A DNA stretch of 64,000 bases from Deroplatys truncata (taxonomy: Eukaryota; Arthropoda; Insecta; Mantodea; Mantidae): the NCBI GenBank assembly GCA_030765065.1, contig CM060988.1, forward strand, positions 202,841,565 to 202,905,564, given 5' to 3'. The notes beneath the pieces are model-generated. The model had not been told where the DNA came from. It was given only the letters and a program-made list of their open reading frames with translations, and did no database searches. This document shows, one piece after another, positions 21,186-32,600 of the stretch. Made by a program: the position numbers and the translations under genes. Each line of letters starts with the position of its first letter. The first letter of the stretch is position 1.

Positions 21186-23855
21186 GAGAGCACTTGGCTG
21201 CGCCTAGCTTCACAGTGAGATGCCTGATAAAGAAATACATCAGCAGTGTACGCACACCACTATACTAGCTACAGTTTCTCTGTCAGTTACATAAGGTACA
21301 GCACTTGGCTGCACCTAGCTTCACAGTGAGATGCCTGATAAAGAAATACATCAGCAATGTACGCACACCACTATACTAGCTACAGTTTCTCTGTCAGTTA
21401 CATAAGGTACAGCACTTGGCTGCGCCTAGCTTCACAGTGAGATGCCTGATAAAGAAATACATCAGCAATGTACGCACACCACTATACTAGCTACAGTTTC
21501 TCTGTCAGTTACATAAGGTACAGCACTTGGCTGCACCTAGCTTCACAGTGAGATGCCTGATAAAGAAATACATCAGCAATGTACGCACACCACTATACTA
21601 GCTACAGTTTCTCTGTCAGTTACATAAGGTACAACACTTGGCTGCGCCTAGCTTCACAGTGAGATGCCTGATAAAGAAATGCATCAGCAGTTTACGCACA
21701 CCACTATACTAACTACAGTTTCTCTGTCAGTTACATAAGGTACAACACTTGGCTGCGCCTAGCTTCACAGTGAGATGCCTGATAAAGAAATGCATCAGCA
21801 ATTTACGCACACCACTATACTAACTACAGTTTCTCTGTCAGTTACATAAGGTACAGCACTTGGCTGCACCTAGCTTCACAGTGAGATGCCTGATAAAGAA
21901 ATACATCAGCAGTGTACGCACACCACTATGCTAGCTACAGTTTCTCTGTCAGTTACATAAGGTACAGCACTTGGCTGCACCTAGCTTCACAGTGAGATGC
22001 CTGATAAAGAAATGCATCAGCAGTTTACGCACACCACTATACTAACTACAGTTTCTCTGTCAGTTACATAAGGTACAACACTTGGCTGCGCCTAGCTTCA
22101 CAGTGAGATGCCTGATAAAGAAATGCATCAGCAATTTACGCACACCACTATACTAACTACAGTTTCTCTGTCAGTTACATAAGGTACAGCACTTGGCTGC
22201 GCCTAGCTTCACAGTGAGATGCCTGATAAAGAAATACATCAGCAGTGTACGCACACCACTATACTAGCTACAGTTTCTCTGTCAGTTACATAAGGTACAG
22301 CACTTGGCTGCACCTAGCTTCACAGTGAGATGCCTGATAAAGAAATACATCAGCAATGTACGCACACCACTATACTAGCTACAGTTTCTCTGTCAGTTAC
22401 ATAAGGTACAGCACTTGGCTGCGCCTAGCTTCACAGTGAGATGCCTGATAAAGAAATACATCAGCAATGTACGCACACCACTATACTAGCTACAGTTTCT
22501 CTGTCAGTTACATAAGGTACAGCACTTGGCTGCACCTAGCTTCACAGTGAGATGCCTGATAAAGAAATACATCAGCAATGTACGCACACCACTATACTAG
22601 CTACAGTTTCTCTGTCAGTTACATAAGGTACAACACTTGGCTGCGCCTAGCTTCACAGTGAGATGCCTGATAAAGAAATGCATCAGCAGTTTACGCACAC
22701 CACTATACTAACTACAGTTTCTCTGTCAGTTACATAAGGTACAACACTTGGCTGCGCCTAGCTTCACAGTGAGATGCCTGATAAAGAAATGCATCAGCAA
22801 TTTACGCACACCACTATACTAACTACAGTTTCTCTGTCAGTTACATAAGGTACAGCACTTGGCTGCACCTAGCTTCACAGTGAGATGCCTGATAAAGAAA
22901 TACATCAGCAGTGTACGCACACCACTATGCTAACTAGTTACTCTGTCAGTTACATAAGGTACAGCACTTGGCTGCACCTAGCTTCACAGTGAGATGCCTG
23001 ATAAAGAAATACATCAGCAGTGTACGCATACCAGTATGCTAACTACAGTTTCTCTGTCAGTTACATAAGGTACAGCACTTGGCTGCGCCTAGCTTCACAG
23101 TGAGATGCCTGATAAAGAAATACATCAGCAATGTACGCACACCACTATACTAACAGCAGTTTCACTGTCAGTTACATAAGGTACAGCACTTGGCTGCACC
23201 TAGCTTCACAGTGAGATGCCTGATAAAGAAATACATCAGGAGTGTACGCACACCACTATGCTAACTAGTTACTCTGTCAGTTACATAAGGTACAGCACTT
23301 GGCTGCGCCTAGCTTCACAGTGAGATGCCTGATAAAGAAATACATCAGCAGTGTACGCACACCAGTATGCTAACTACAGTTTCTCTGTCAGTTACATAAG
23401 GTACAACATTTGGCTGCACCTAGCTTCACAGTGTGATGCCTGATAAAGAAATACATCAGCAGTGTACGCACACCACTATACTAACTACAGTTTCTCTGTC
23501 AGTTACATAAGGTACAACACTTGGCTGCGCCTAGCTTCACAGTGAGATGCCTGATAAAGAAATACATCAGCAATGTACGCACACCACTATGCTAACTAGT
23601 TACTCTGTCAGTTACATAAGGTACAAACTTAGCTGCGCCTAGCTTCTAAATTGACAGTGAGATGCCTGATAAAGAAATACATCAGCAATGAACGCACACC
23701 ACTATGCTAACTAGTTACTCTGTCAGTTACATAAGGTACAAACTTAGCTGCGCCTAGCTTCTAAATTGACAGTGAGATGCCACATAAAGAAATACATCAG
23801 CAAAGTACACACGTCAGTATACTAACTACAATTTCTCTGCCGCTTACATAAGGTA
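21186..23855. repeat. Satellite 1: 111-bp tandem repeat, about 24 units
   Basis: The unit contains CACTTGGCTGCGCCTAGCTT, GAGATGCCTGATAAAGAAAT, TACGCACACCACTATACTA and TCTCTGTCAGTTACATAAGG. The starts of CACTTGGCTG at 21191, 21302, 21413 and onwards are exactly 111 bp apart. Variants (CGCC/CACC, TACATCAGC/TGCATCAGC, GTGTAC/TTTAC, CTAGC/CTAAC) recur in order with a period of nine units (999 bp): the series starting at 22190 repeats the series starting at 21191. The right third is less regular (104-111-bp units, ACTAGTTACTCTG variant), and the last two units carry a TAAATTGA insertion. No coding potential is supported. Confidence 0.95.
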
Positions 23856-23987
23856 GAACCGATATTCCAATCGACCTCGATATTGAGATTGCCCTAAAGA
23901 TCCTGTGAATGAGAAATCTACATCTTTTAACGAAGGCAATGATTTTGAGGAATTTTCCCACCATTATTGATAAATGTTCATTTTTAT

Positions 23988-25060
23988 TTTCTCTACGCTT
24001 ACCTATAGTAAGTACCTACAAAAAATATTGCATTGCACTCAAATATTCAAAACCGAATACACACATTTTGAGCCTCTCTAAATTAATAAATCTGATGTGA
24101 TAAACTCACTTGATCTTCTCTCCCGTTTATCTTTATTAGTGGGTACAGAAACAGTTTTTACTAAAGCTTATTTTTCTATCTACTACAGTTTAATCCAAAT
24201 AAATTTTTGCAGAAATAGTTAAATTGCAGATTTTGTTATACACACAAAGGGAACAGCGATAGTCAAATGTTTAAGAACTGGACGCCATATGCTGCCTTAA
24301 AATTCCATACTGTTTCCATAAAATTGCGAGAAACAACTGAATTTTGACAGGACTTCAAGAGAATGGCCAAGTAATGAACAATTCGAACCATTAATAACGG
24401 TTATCTAAAACACAAAAAAGTTATTTGAAATAAATTATGTGTTTTAAAGAGGTCTACATTTTTGTGTATTACGTTTTCGTCTATGGCTTGACGTTTACCA
24501 GTTATATCAGATTATACAAAATTCCTTCCGCATGAAAGGACTTCATAGGCTATCCACAGAAAATTCAAGATATACATTTTATTTGGCATGTAAATATCTT
24601 TAATATATGGCGGTTTAATCATAATCGTTAAAACCATTTATTATAAAATAAAAATTTCGAAAAATGTTCCATGTAAAGAGTAGTTTAAGGTGGGGGATTT
24701 TCTTGAAAATCTTCGTGTCGCATCTTTGAAAGGTATATTTATACCAAGTTTAGTATTTATCCGACTTTTCGTTTGTGAGTTATGATGTTCACAGACACAC
24801 ACGTATACATTTTTCTAAATGCCTATTTGTGTGGTTTTTTTTAATCAGCAGGCCTCAAAACTTGTATTTCTGGCCAAGTCCTGATACCGAATTTCTGGGT
24901 GGAGGTACAAGGTGCGTGGTAGAGAATGTGAAAGACGCATTTCAAAAAAAGAAAACAAAACTGTGAGATTGAAACCTGAGAACCGAAAAGTTGGTTAAAT
25001 ACTTGGTATTTAAGTTGAGTATTTTCCAAGGATGCAACAATTCAAATGCTATATTTTTTG
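23988..25060 (+). repeat. AB repeat split by another AB copy
   Basis: Plus-orientation pieces at 23988-24085 (A end TTTTCTCTACGCTTACCTA, then CATTTTGAGCCTCTCTAAAT) and about 24955-25060 (GAAAAGTTGGTTAAATACTT, GTATTTAAGTTGAGTATTTT). They are consecutive in the family consensus. Between them lies a whole minus-orientation AB copy (24088-24945), so one member inserted into another. The rest of the outer copy is not recognisable after 25060. Confidence 0.6.
24088..24945 (-). repeat. AB repeat, nearly full length, nested in another AB copy
   Basis: Starts at TCTGATGTGATAAACTCACT (B end complement) and ends at GGTAGAGAATGTGAAAG (A end complement). The internal body matches at TTTCCATAAAATTGCGAGAA, TTCATAGGCTATCCACAGAA and AAATCTTCGTGTCGCATCTT. 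Confidence 0.7.
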
Positions 25061-25934
25061 AAGAATCGATTGTAACACCGACCCTGGACATTTGTTTCTT
25101 CCATGGAACAAGGTCACGTAATTACAGTCGCCTGCGCATAGACAACCCTCTTGTCAATAGCGTCCACTTCTGTGTTTACATGGGCACTGGATTTTGTCTG
25201 TTGTACGAAATATTGCTTCCCTATTCACATTTACCTCAAAGTACACAATTTCAAGTCCCGTTTACGGCAATGTACTTATAAAATGTGGTACAAATGTTGT
25301 CATGTTCCAGTTTTTTTATTATACTTTGATTTTAATAATTGTTTTCAACAGCAACAATTTTTAAAGACACAAATGGCTATTTAATTGGATGTGTACCATT
25401 TAGGTAAAGCACCGCGCTGAACTTTAAACTCCATTTTTCTCAACTCCTTTTTCAGCATTTTCAGTATTCAAAATGTATCTTGGACCACAGTTTATAACTT
25501 ATTAGCTTAAAACTTTCAGGAGAGCGGGTCTCAGGAATTACAATTAAAATTGTTGTGTACTATCTAAAATATATTAAATATATTAGCTATTTTCCATTAC
25601 TGACATTGGAAAAGTTAAAAAATGTCTGCAAAAAATGTCTTTACGTTTGTAAATTAACTCAAATTAAAAATTTGGGAGCGATATGATAAACCTAGGATCC
25701 AAGGAGTATTAATTCATATTACCACATCAAAAATTGCGAATAAAACAATTAATACATCAACAACGGTTTGACACGGCTTGATAAAATCTTGTGCGCACTA
25801 TATGTTTTATGTTCTGAATATGAAAAAGTCAGAGCAATCGGAACAAAGCTGTGCATTTTTGGATTTGTATAGATAATTGCCTTAATGTATTTATTATTAT
25901 AGAAGCGGAATATACGCATATTTTAAACTAAAAC
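25061..25934. other. Unrecognised AT-rich DNA
   Basis: No supported gene. Two overlapping open frames of 77 and 96 codons (25151-25384 and 24991-25281) have no recognisable motif. Confidence 0.4.
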
Positions 25935-26230
25935 TTACCATTTCAGTTTTTCCTCTACCTTTCATTGTTTTTTATTTCTTAATATGCATTTAATTCGCAC
26001 ATCATGTTGGTATTCACATTAGCATACCAGGCGAATGACCTTATTCTTAGCACTTTCTGAATGTAACACATACTACTGATTTGGATTTTTAGGAACCAAA
26101 TAGCACATCCTATTTGCCATGCCATGATAGCAACTTCTCAATGTTTTCCTAATAAGAGGCGAAAGTAATCGATCTGGCATTTATTTGAAAATGGAACAGA
26201 CATTCATATGCAGCATTCTGATCGAGCAAC
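25935..26230 (+). repeat. Interspersed repeat X, copy 1
   Basis: Shares an ordered series of blocks with the reverse complement of 43640-44005: GCACATCATGTTG, TCACATTAGCATACCAGGCG, CACTTTCTG, TTTAGGAACCAAA, AGCACATCCTATTTGCCATG, CAACTTCTCAATGTTTTCCT, and TCGATCTGGCATTTATTTGA. This is a diverged noncoding repeat of about 0.3 kb, class unknown. Confidence 0.7.
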
Positions 26231-26987
26231 ACTGATCATATATACACGTACAGGTATAACAGAATCTCGACTTGACAACCTAATGTCGCAATAATTGGAA
26301 AAGTTAACCTTAAACAAGTTGTCGTAGCTTCGTGCTGGCGATGTTTACTGCAAACAATTTTAATTGCGTTATTTACAATTAACGATAACCAATAGGCTTA
26401 GATTCTGTTTATATGAACAAAAGCTCAGAGCTCTTGTGTCTTTTTCTCTCCTAATTGTTTTCCGCTTTTTATGCTTGCATTAGCGCCCTAAGGGAATAAC
26501 AAATACATTATCCAATCAAGATAGTGGCTTTTCGAATAAGCCGGAAATTAAAAAAATATATATATTAAGGTATGCACAAGCCTCGAGTTCGAATCCTGCG
26601 AAACAAAACTAATCTGGAGAAATGGAAAGCTTGAACGAGGAAGTAATGAACACAAAACAAAGAGACGGCTTCACTATATGGAAGAATGAAAGGGTGAAAC
26701 AAATCAATGGAAACGAGAGAGACGTAATATATAAAGAGCTGCAAGGAGTTGGAACGGTAAATAACACCAGTTCGAACTCTTGCCAGTATTCACACCGCAT
26801 TATTAAGTTGCAGAGAATAAAAAACAACAGACAAAAGGCACAAGTCGCCTTTTCTTCAACATCAAAAGAGGAACGTTGTATTTCAAGCTATGGAAACTAT
26901 AACAAGGATTTGGGGTAACTTTAAGGCAAGATTTACGCGTTTAAATGTATCTGTGGCAGAAGTAAATCTGATAATCACAAATTTTCT
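26231..26987. other. No recognisable feature
   Basis: AT-rich. GAGTTCGAATCC at 26586-26597 resembles a Pol III B box, but no A box or SINE body is clear. Confidence 0.35.
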
Positions 26988-27779
26988 TGATTGTTACGTT
27001 CACATGACTTTCTCTATTCACTCTTGTACGCACTATTCTTATGAAAGTTTATTTTTCTGTCTACGTTTTTAGGAATCATTTCATTACACATTTCGCTGTA
27101 GATACAAGCGAGATACAGGATGCTGAGTGATAGGTAAGTATTTAATAAGCGGGTGGCTGTATGCTAGCTTTGAGATTCCATACTGTTTCCATAACAACCT
27201 GAGAAACAAATGAATGGTAACTCACCATTTCAAATTATAATAAAATATTGGTAAATGGAAACTATAGCAACGAATACCTCCGAAAAACTTAGTACCACAA
27301 TTACTCACTCCAAATTTTATAGAAGTAAGTTTGTCATGATTTACCAGTTACACACACTTGTACAAAATTCGTTCAGAATGAAGTCTTAACAAGCTATTCC
27401 CACAAAATTCATGAAATCCATTTTATTTCTCATGCAAATATTTTAAACATATAGTATTTTAATGAAAATATGAATTTTTGAGAAAATCAAAAAGAGCTAA
27501 AAATGTTCTATGTAAAGGCTAGTTTACGGTAGAAAGATTTTCTTGGAAATTTTCATGTCGCATCCTTGGAAGATGCTGAACTTAAATGCCAAGTTTTATA
27601 TTTAACTAGCTTTTAGTATTTGAGTTATGCTGTTCACACACGCGCACCTTCTCCTTTTATTTTCTGTCTATTCAGGGAGTCTCAAAACATGTATTTCCAT
27701 CCCTATCGAATTTTTAGGTAGAATGCAATACTTTCTCTATTTACTACAGGTAAGTGATAGAAACAGTAAAAAGCTAAAG
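26988..27779 (-). repeat. AB repeat, near full length
   Basis: GTTCACATGACTTTCTCTAT (B end complement) through TTCCATACTGTTTCCATAAC, TTTTCATGTCGCATCCTTGG and AAAACATGTATTTCCATCCC to GATAGAAACAGTAAAAA. It ends in AAAAA like other copies. Confidence 0.7.
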
Positions 27780-28107
27780 ATCCTTTAAATAACATAGCTT
27801 CAAATATAAATATTTATTTAATTGCCCCTTTCAGAGAGCAGTTTATGCAATTGCACTTGTTTGCTGCGTTTAAACGATTTAGCAAGAAAACTTGAGCTTG
27901 TAGGTAATTAGCATTGCGCCCGCACCGACCAGGAGAAGGAAACAGAGCTCGCCTTGTGTATAGGCAACTTCTCCACCTCGAGAGTAAGGCGGGCATCTTG
28001 CAAGTCGCGTCTCAGGCGCAAACAGTGAGCAGGCACATTCGCATTCTCAACGAAATTTCTGAAATATAACAAGACTGTAGCAGGCAAAAACAACCCAACA
28101 TGACAAT
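27780..28107. other. Non-repetitive insert of unknown origin between two AB copies
   Basis: Moderately GC-rich segment (TCTCCACCTCGAGAGTAAGG, AGTCGCGTCTCAGGCGCAAA). No domain or repeat match that I recognise. Confidence 0.35.
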
Positions 28108-28585
28108 TTCTAACTTTCTCTACTAAATGCAACCTATAGTAAGTAGAGCAAATGTTTCTTTCCAACAAAATATTAGATATCGAGATTTCATTGGAAACAC
28201 ATGTTTTGAAGTTCCCTGAATAAATAAAAAAAAACATTTTTAGAATAACACCCCTGTATTTGTGTGAAAAGTATAACTCAAAAACAAAAAGTTGGATAAA
28301 TACCAAACTTGGTATAAAAGTTCAGTATCTTCCAAAGATACAATACAAATATTTTTAAAAATCTTTGTATGGACAATTTTTTCATTACTTATATTTTGAC
28401 AAAAATGGATCTAACAACTTAATCTCGTTATAACACATAATGTATATAAAAAGTGACATTAACCATTTTCGGGATATTCGTTGTGATTTGAATTTACAAA
28501 TACTTTAAAACGCTTTTTGAAGTTGTAAGTGACCACGACTCGCGATGTCATGCAAGAGTATGGCATTTCAAAGTTTCCTGCACCC
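28108..28585 (+). repeat. AB repeat, internally deleted
   Basis: A end AACTTTCTCTACTAAATGC, then CGAGATTTCATTGGAAACAC, GTTGGATAAATACCAAACTT and GTTCAGTATCTTCCAAAGAT. The later body is shortened and the B end is not clear. Confidence 0.65.
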
Positions 28586-28965
28586 CTTTTGTACCTATAA
28601 TGAAAATGTTTCTACAAACTTTCTGCAGTTTTTGTAAGAATAAAACAGTAGATGGCAAAAACAACACATCACGTTTTCTTCTTCATATCCATATGTCAAT
28701 GCTCCTTATCGTTTTCCTTATCCTTTGTGAACTTTCTGGTACACGTTTTCCTCCTTTCCTTTATCGGTTGATATGCATGCGATTCCTATATCCCTTGGTT
28801 TGTGGAACAGTGTAAAACACGTTAGATCACATTTTGCTTGTGGCATGTAGCCAAGCTCGTTCTTACGCCGCACATGCGTATGGCAGTCTCAACAGAATGT
28901 GAACATGATCCCCATTCATTTCAGCTTCAGTAGGGAAATAAGAATGGATATCAAGGAATGGATAT
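28586..28965. other. No recognisable feature
   Basis: A 71-codon open frame at 28600-28815 looks hydrophobic but has no context or motif supporting a gene. Confidence 0.35.
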
Positions 28966-29219
28966 TGAGTTTTATTTATGGACGCCCTTTAACTGCTGTG
29001 GTCCTTAGCGTCCCATTATATTTTGGGCGTGTAGGACCGGTAATTTTGCACAGAGGCCTCTTTATCAGGCTTGAGGTTCTTTTACGTGCCGTACATCTAC
29101 GACACGGGACCGCCAGCTTTACTTTCCTTCCGAAGGAAGCCATACTTGAAACCATTTTTGAAGCCGCGAACTTGGGAACTAGAGGCCACCATGGAACCTC
29201 TAGACCATGGAGGACAACG
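28966..29219 (-). mobile_element. SINE-1 copy 3
   Basis: Minus orientation. The tail (TTTTATTTATGGACGCCCTT) is on the left and the head (ACCATGGAGGACAAC) on the right. The body keeps AGGCCTCTTTATCAGGCTTG, TTTTACGTGCCGTACATCTA, GACACGGGACCGCCAGCTTT and TTCCTTCCGAAGGAAGCC. The B box is degraded. I found no clear target duplication. Confidence 0.8.
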
Positions 29220-29630
29220 TAACTACATCCGTTATATATAATAGCATTTATATACAAAGAGATTTTTCTATAAGCTTTACATATTTAAGTAGAAATTATT
29301 TCAAATTCAGCAATATGTACGTGTAACTTGCGGATACAATATTCCATATTTGCCAAATTCCTGCAATTAAAAACCGTAAACCTTTCCCTCGTTTAGCATG
29401 CGATGACATGCTATTTAGAGTGGATTAAATGTGCAACAAATACATGTAAAATAAATGGAAATTCCGTTTTATAACAGTCCTTGAAGACCTGCTAGTACTG
29501 GTTCCTTTTATTAGACATGCTGAAACTCCTCCTGATACTTATATCCCTCAGACATAGCATGCGAATATAACACACAATTTACGTACACTTCACAACTCAC
29601 GTCGTCCATTACTAAACGTTCGCACCATTG
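29220..29630. other. No recognisable feature
   Basis: AT-rich spacer between SINE-1 and satellite 2. Confidence 0.4.
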
Positions 29631-32600
29631 TTACAAGAGGTCATTACTGGTACTATAGCTTTTGTTCCAGCCCAGTGCAGTGGGATCCTTATCGTGCCGA
29701 AGGATAGACACACAGATAAGCTCTGGTCTATCATAGTACTGTATACCTTTACTAGAGGTCACTAGTGGTGCTCAACATTTTGTTGCAGCCCAGTGAAGGG
29801 GACCATGATCATGATGAACGAAAGATATACAGATAAGCTCTGGTCTATCATAGCACTGTATACCATTTACTAGAGGTAACTAGTAGTGCTATACATTTTT
29901 TTGTAGCCCAGTGAAGGGGATCATGATGAAGGATAGACACACAGATAAGCTCTGGTCTAGCATAGCACTGTATACCATTTACTAGAGGTCACTAGTAGTG
30001 CTATACATTTTTTGTAGCCCAGTGAAGGGGATCATGATGAAGGATAGACACACAGATAAGCTCTGGTCTATCATAGCACTGTATACCATTTACTAGAGGT
30101 CACTAGTAGTGCTATACATTTTTTTGTAGCCCACTGAAGGGGATCATGATGAAGGATAGACACACAGATAAGCTCTGGTCTATCATAGCACTGTACACCA
30201 CTTACTAGAGGTCACTAGTAGTGCTATACATTTTTTTTGTAGCCCAGTGAAGGGGATCATGATGAAGGATAGACACACAGAAAAGCTCTGGTCTATCATA
30301 GTACTGTATACCTTTACTAGAGGTCACTAGTGGTGCTAAACATTTTGTTGCAGCCCAGTGAAGGAGAACCATGATCATGATGAAGGATAGACACACAGAT
30401 AAGCTCTGGTCTATCATAGCACTGTATACCATTTACTAGAGGTCACTAGTATTGCTATACATTTTTTTTAGCCCAGTGAAGGGGATCATGATGAAGGATA
30501 GACACACAGATAAGCTCTGGTCTATCATAGTACTGTATACCTTTACTAGAGGTCACTAGTGGTGCTAAACATTTTGTTGCAGCCCAGTGAAGGGGGACCA
30601 TGATCATGATGAAGGATAGACACACAGATAAGCTCTGGTCTATCATAGTACTGTATACCTTTACTAGAGGTCACTAGTGGTGCTATACATTTTGTTGCAG
30701 CCCAGTGAAGGGGGGAACATGATCATGATGAAGGATAGACACACAGATAAGCTCGGACCAATCATAGCACTGTATACCATTTACTAGAGCTCACTGGTGG
30801 TGATATACATTTTGTTGTAGCCCAGTGAAGGGGACCATGATCATGATGAAGGAAAGACATACAGATAAGCTCTGGTCTATCATAGCACTGTATACCATTT
30901 ACTAGAGGTCACTAGTAGTGGTATACATTTTTTGTAGCCCTGTGAAGGGGATCATGATGATGGATAGACACACAGATAAGCTCTGGTCTATCATAGCACT
31001 GTATACCATTTACTAGAGATCACTAGTAGAGCTATACATTTTTTGTAGCCCAGTGAAGGGGATCATGATGAAGGATAGACACACAGATAAGCTCTGGTCT
31101 ATTATAGTACTGTATACCTTTACTAGAGGTCACTAGTAGTGCTATACATTTTGTTGCAGCCCAGTGAAGGGGGGACCATGATCATGATGAAGGATAGACA
31201 CACAGATAAGCTCTGGTCTATCATAGTACTGTATACCTTTACTAGAGGTCACTAGTGGTGCTAAACATTTTGTTGCAGCCCAGTGAAGGGGGACCATGAT
31301 CATGATGAAGGATAGACACACAGATAAGCTATGGTCTATCATAGCACTGTATACCATTTACTAGAGGTCACTAGTAGTGCTATACATTTTTTGTAGCCCA
31401 GTGAAGGGGATCATGATGAAGGATAGACACACAGATAAGCTCTGGTCTATCATAGCACTGTATACCATTTACTAGAGGTCACTAGTAGTGCTATACATTT
31501 TTTGTAGCCCAGTGAAGGGGATCATGATGAAGGATAGACACACAGATAAGCTCTGGTCTATCATAGTACTGTATACCTTTACTAGAGGTCACTAGTGGTG
31601 CTAAACATTTTGTTGCAGCCCAGTGAAGGGGGACCATGATCATGATGAAGGATAGACACACAGATAAGCTCTGGTCTATCATAGCACTGTATACCATTTA
31701 CTAGAGGTCACTAGTAGTGCTATACATTTTTTGTAGCCCAGTGAAGGGGATCATGATGAAGGATAGACACACAGAAAAGCTCTGGTCTATCATAGTACTG
31801 TATACCTTTACTAGAGGTCACTAGTGGTGCTAAACATTTTGTTGCAGCCCAGTGAAGGGGATCATGATGAAGGATAGACACACAGATAAGCTCTGGTCTA
31901 TTATAGCACTGTATACCATTTACTAGAGGTCACTAGTATTGCTATACATTTTTTGTAGCCCAGTGAAGGGGATCATGATGAAGGATAGACACACAGATAA
32001 GCTCTGGTCTATCATAGCACTGTATACCTTTACTAGAGGTCACTAGTGGTGCTAAACATTTTGTTGCAGCCCAGTGAAGGGGGACCATGATCATGATGAA
32101 GGATAGACACACAGATAAGCTCTGGTCTATCATAGTACTGTATACCTTTACTAGACGTCACTAGTAGTGCTATACATTTTGTTGCAGCCCAGTGAAGGGG
32201 GGACCATGATCATGATGAAGGATAGACACACAGATAAGCTCGGACCAATCATAGCACTGTATACCATTTACTAGAGCTCACTGGTGGTGCTATACATTTT
32301 GTTGTAGCCCAGTGAAGGGGACCATGATCATGATGAAGGAAAGACATACAGATAACCTCTGGTCTATCATAGCACTGTATACCATTTACTAGAGGTCACT
32401 AGTAGTGGTATACATTTTTTGTAGCCCAGTGAAGGGGATCATGATGAAGGATAGACACACAGATAAGCTCTGGTCTATCATAGCACTGTATACCATTTAC
32501 TAGAGGTCACTAGTAGTGCTATACATTTTTTTGTAGCCCAGTGAAGGGGATCATATGAAGGATAGACACACAGATAAGCTCTGGTCTATCATAGCACTGT

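Noticed and set aside
28976-29257. A 93-codon minus-strand open frame
   Set aside because: It lies almost wholly in SINE-1 copy 3.
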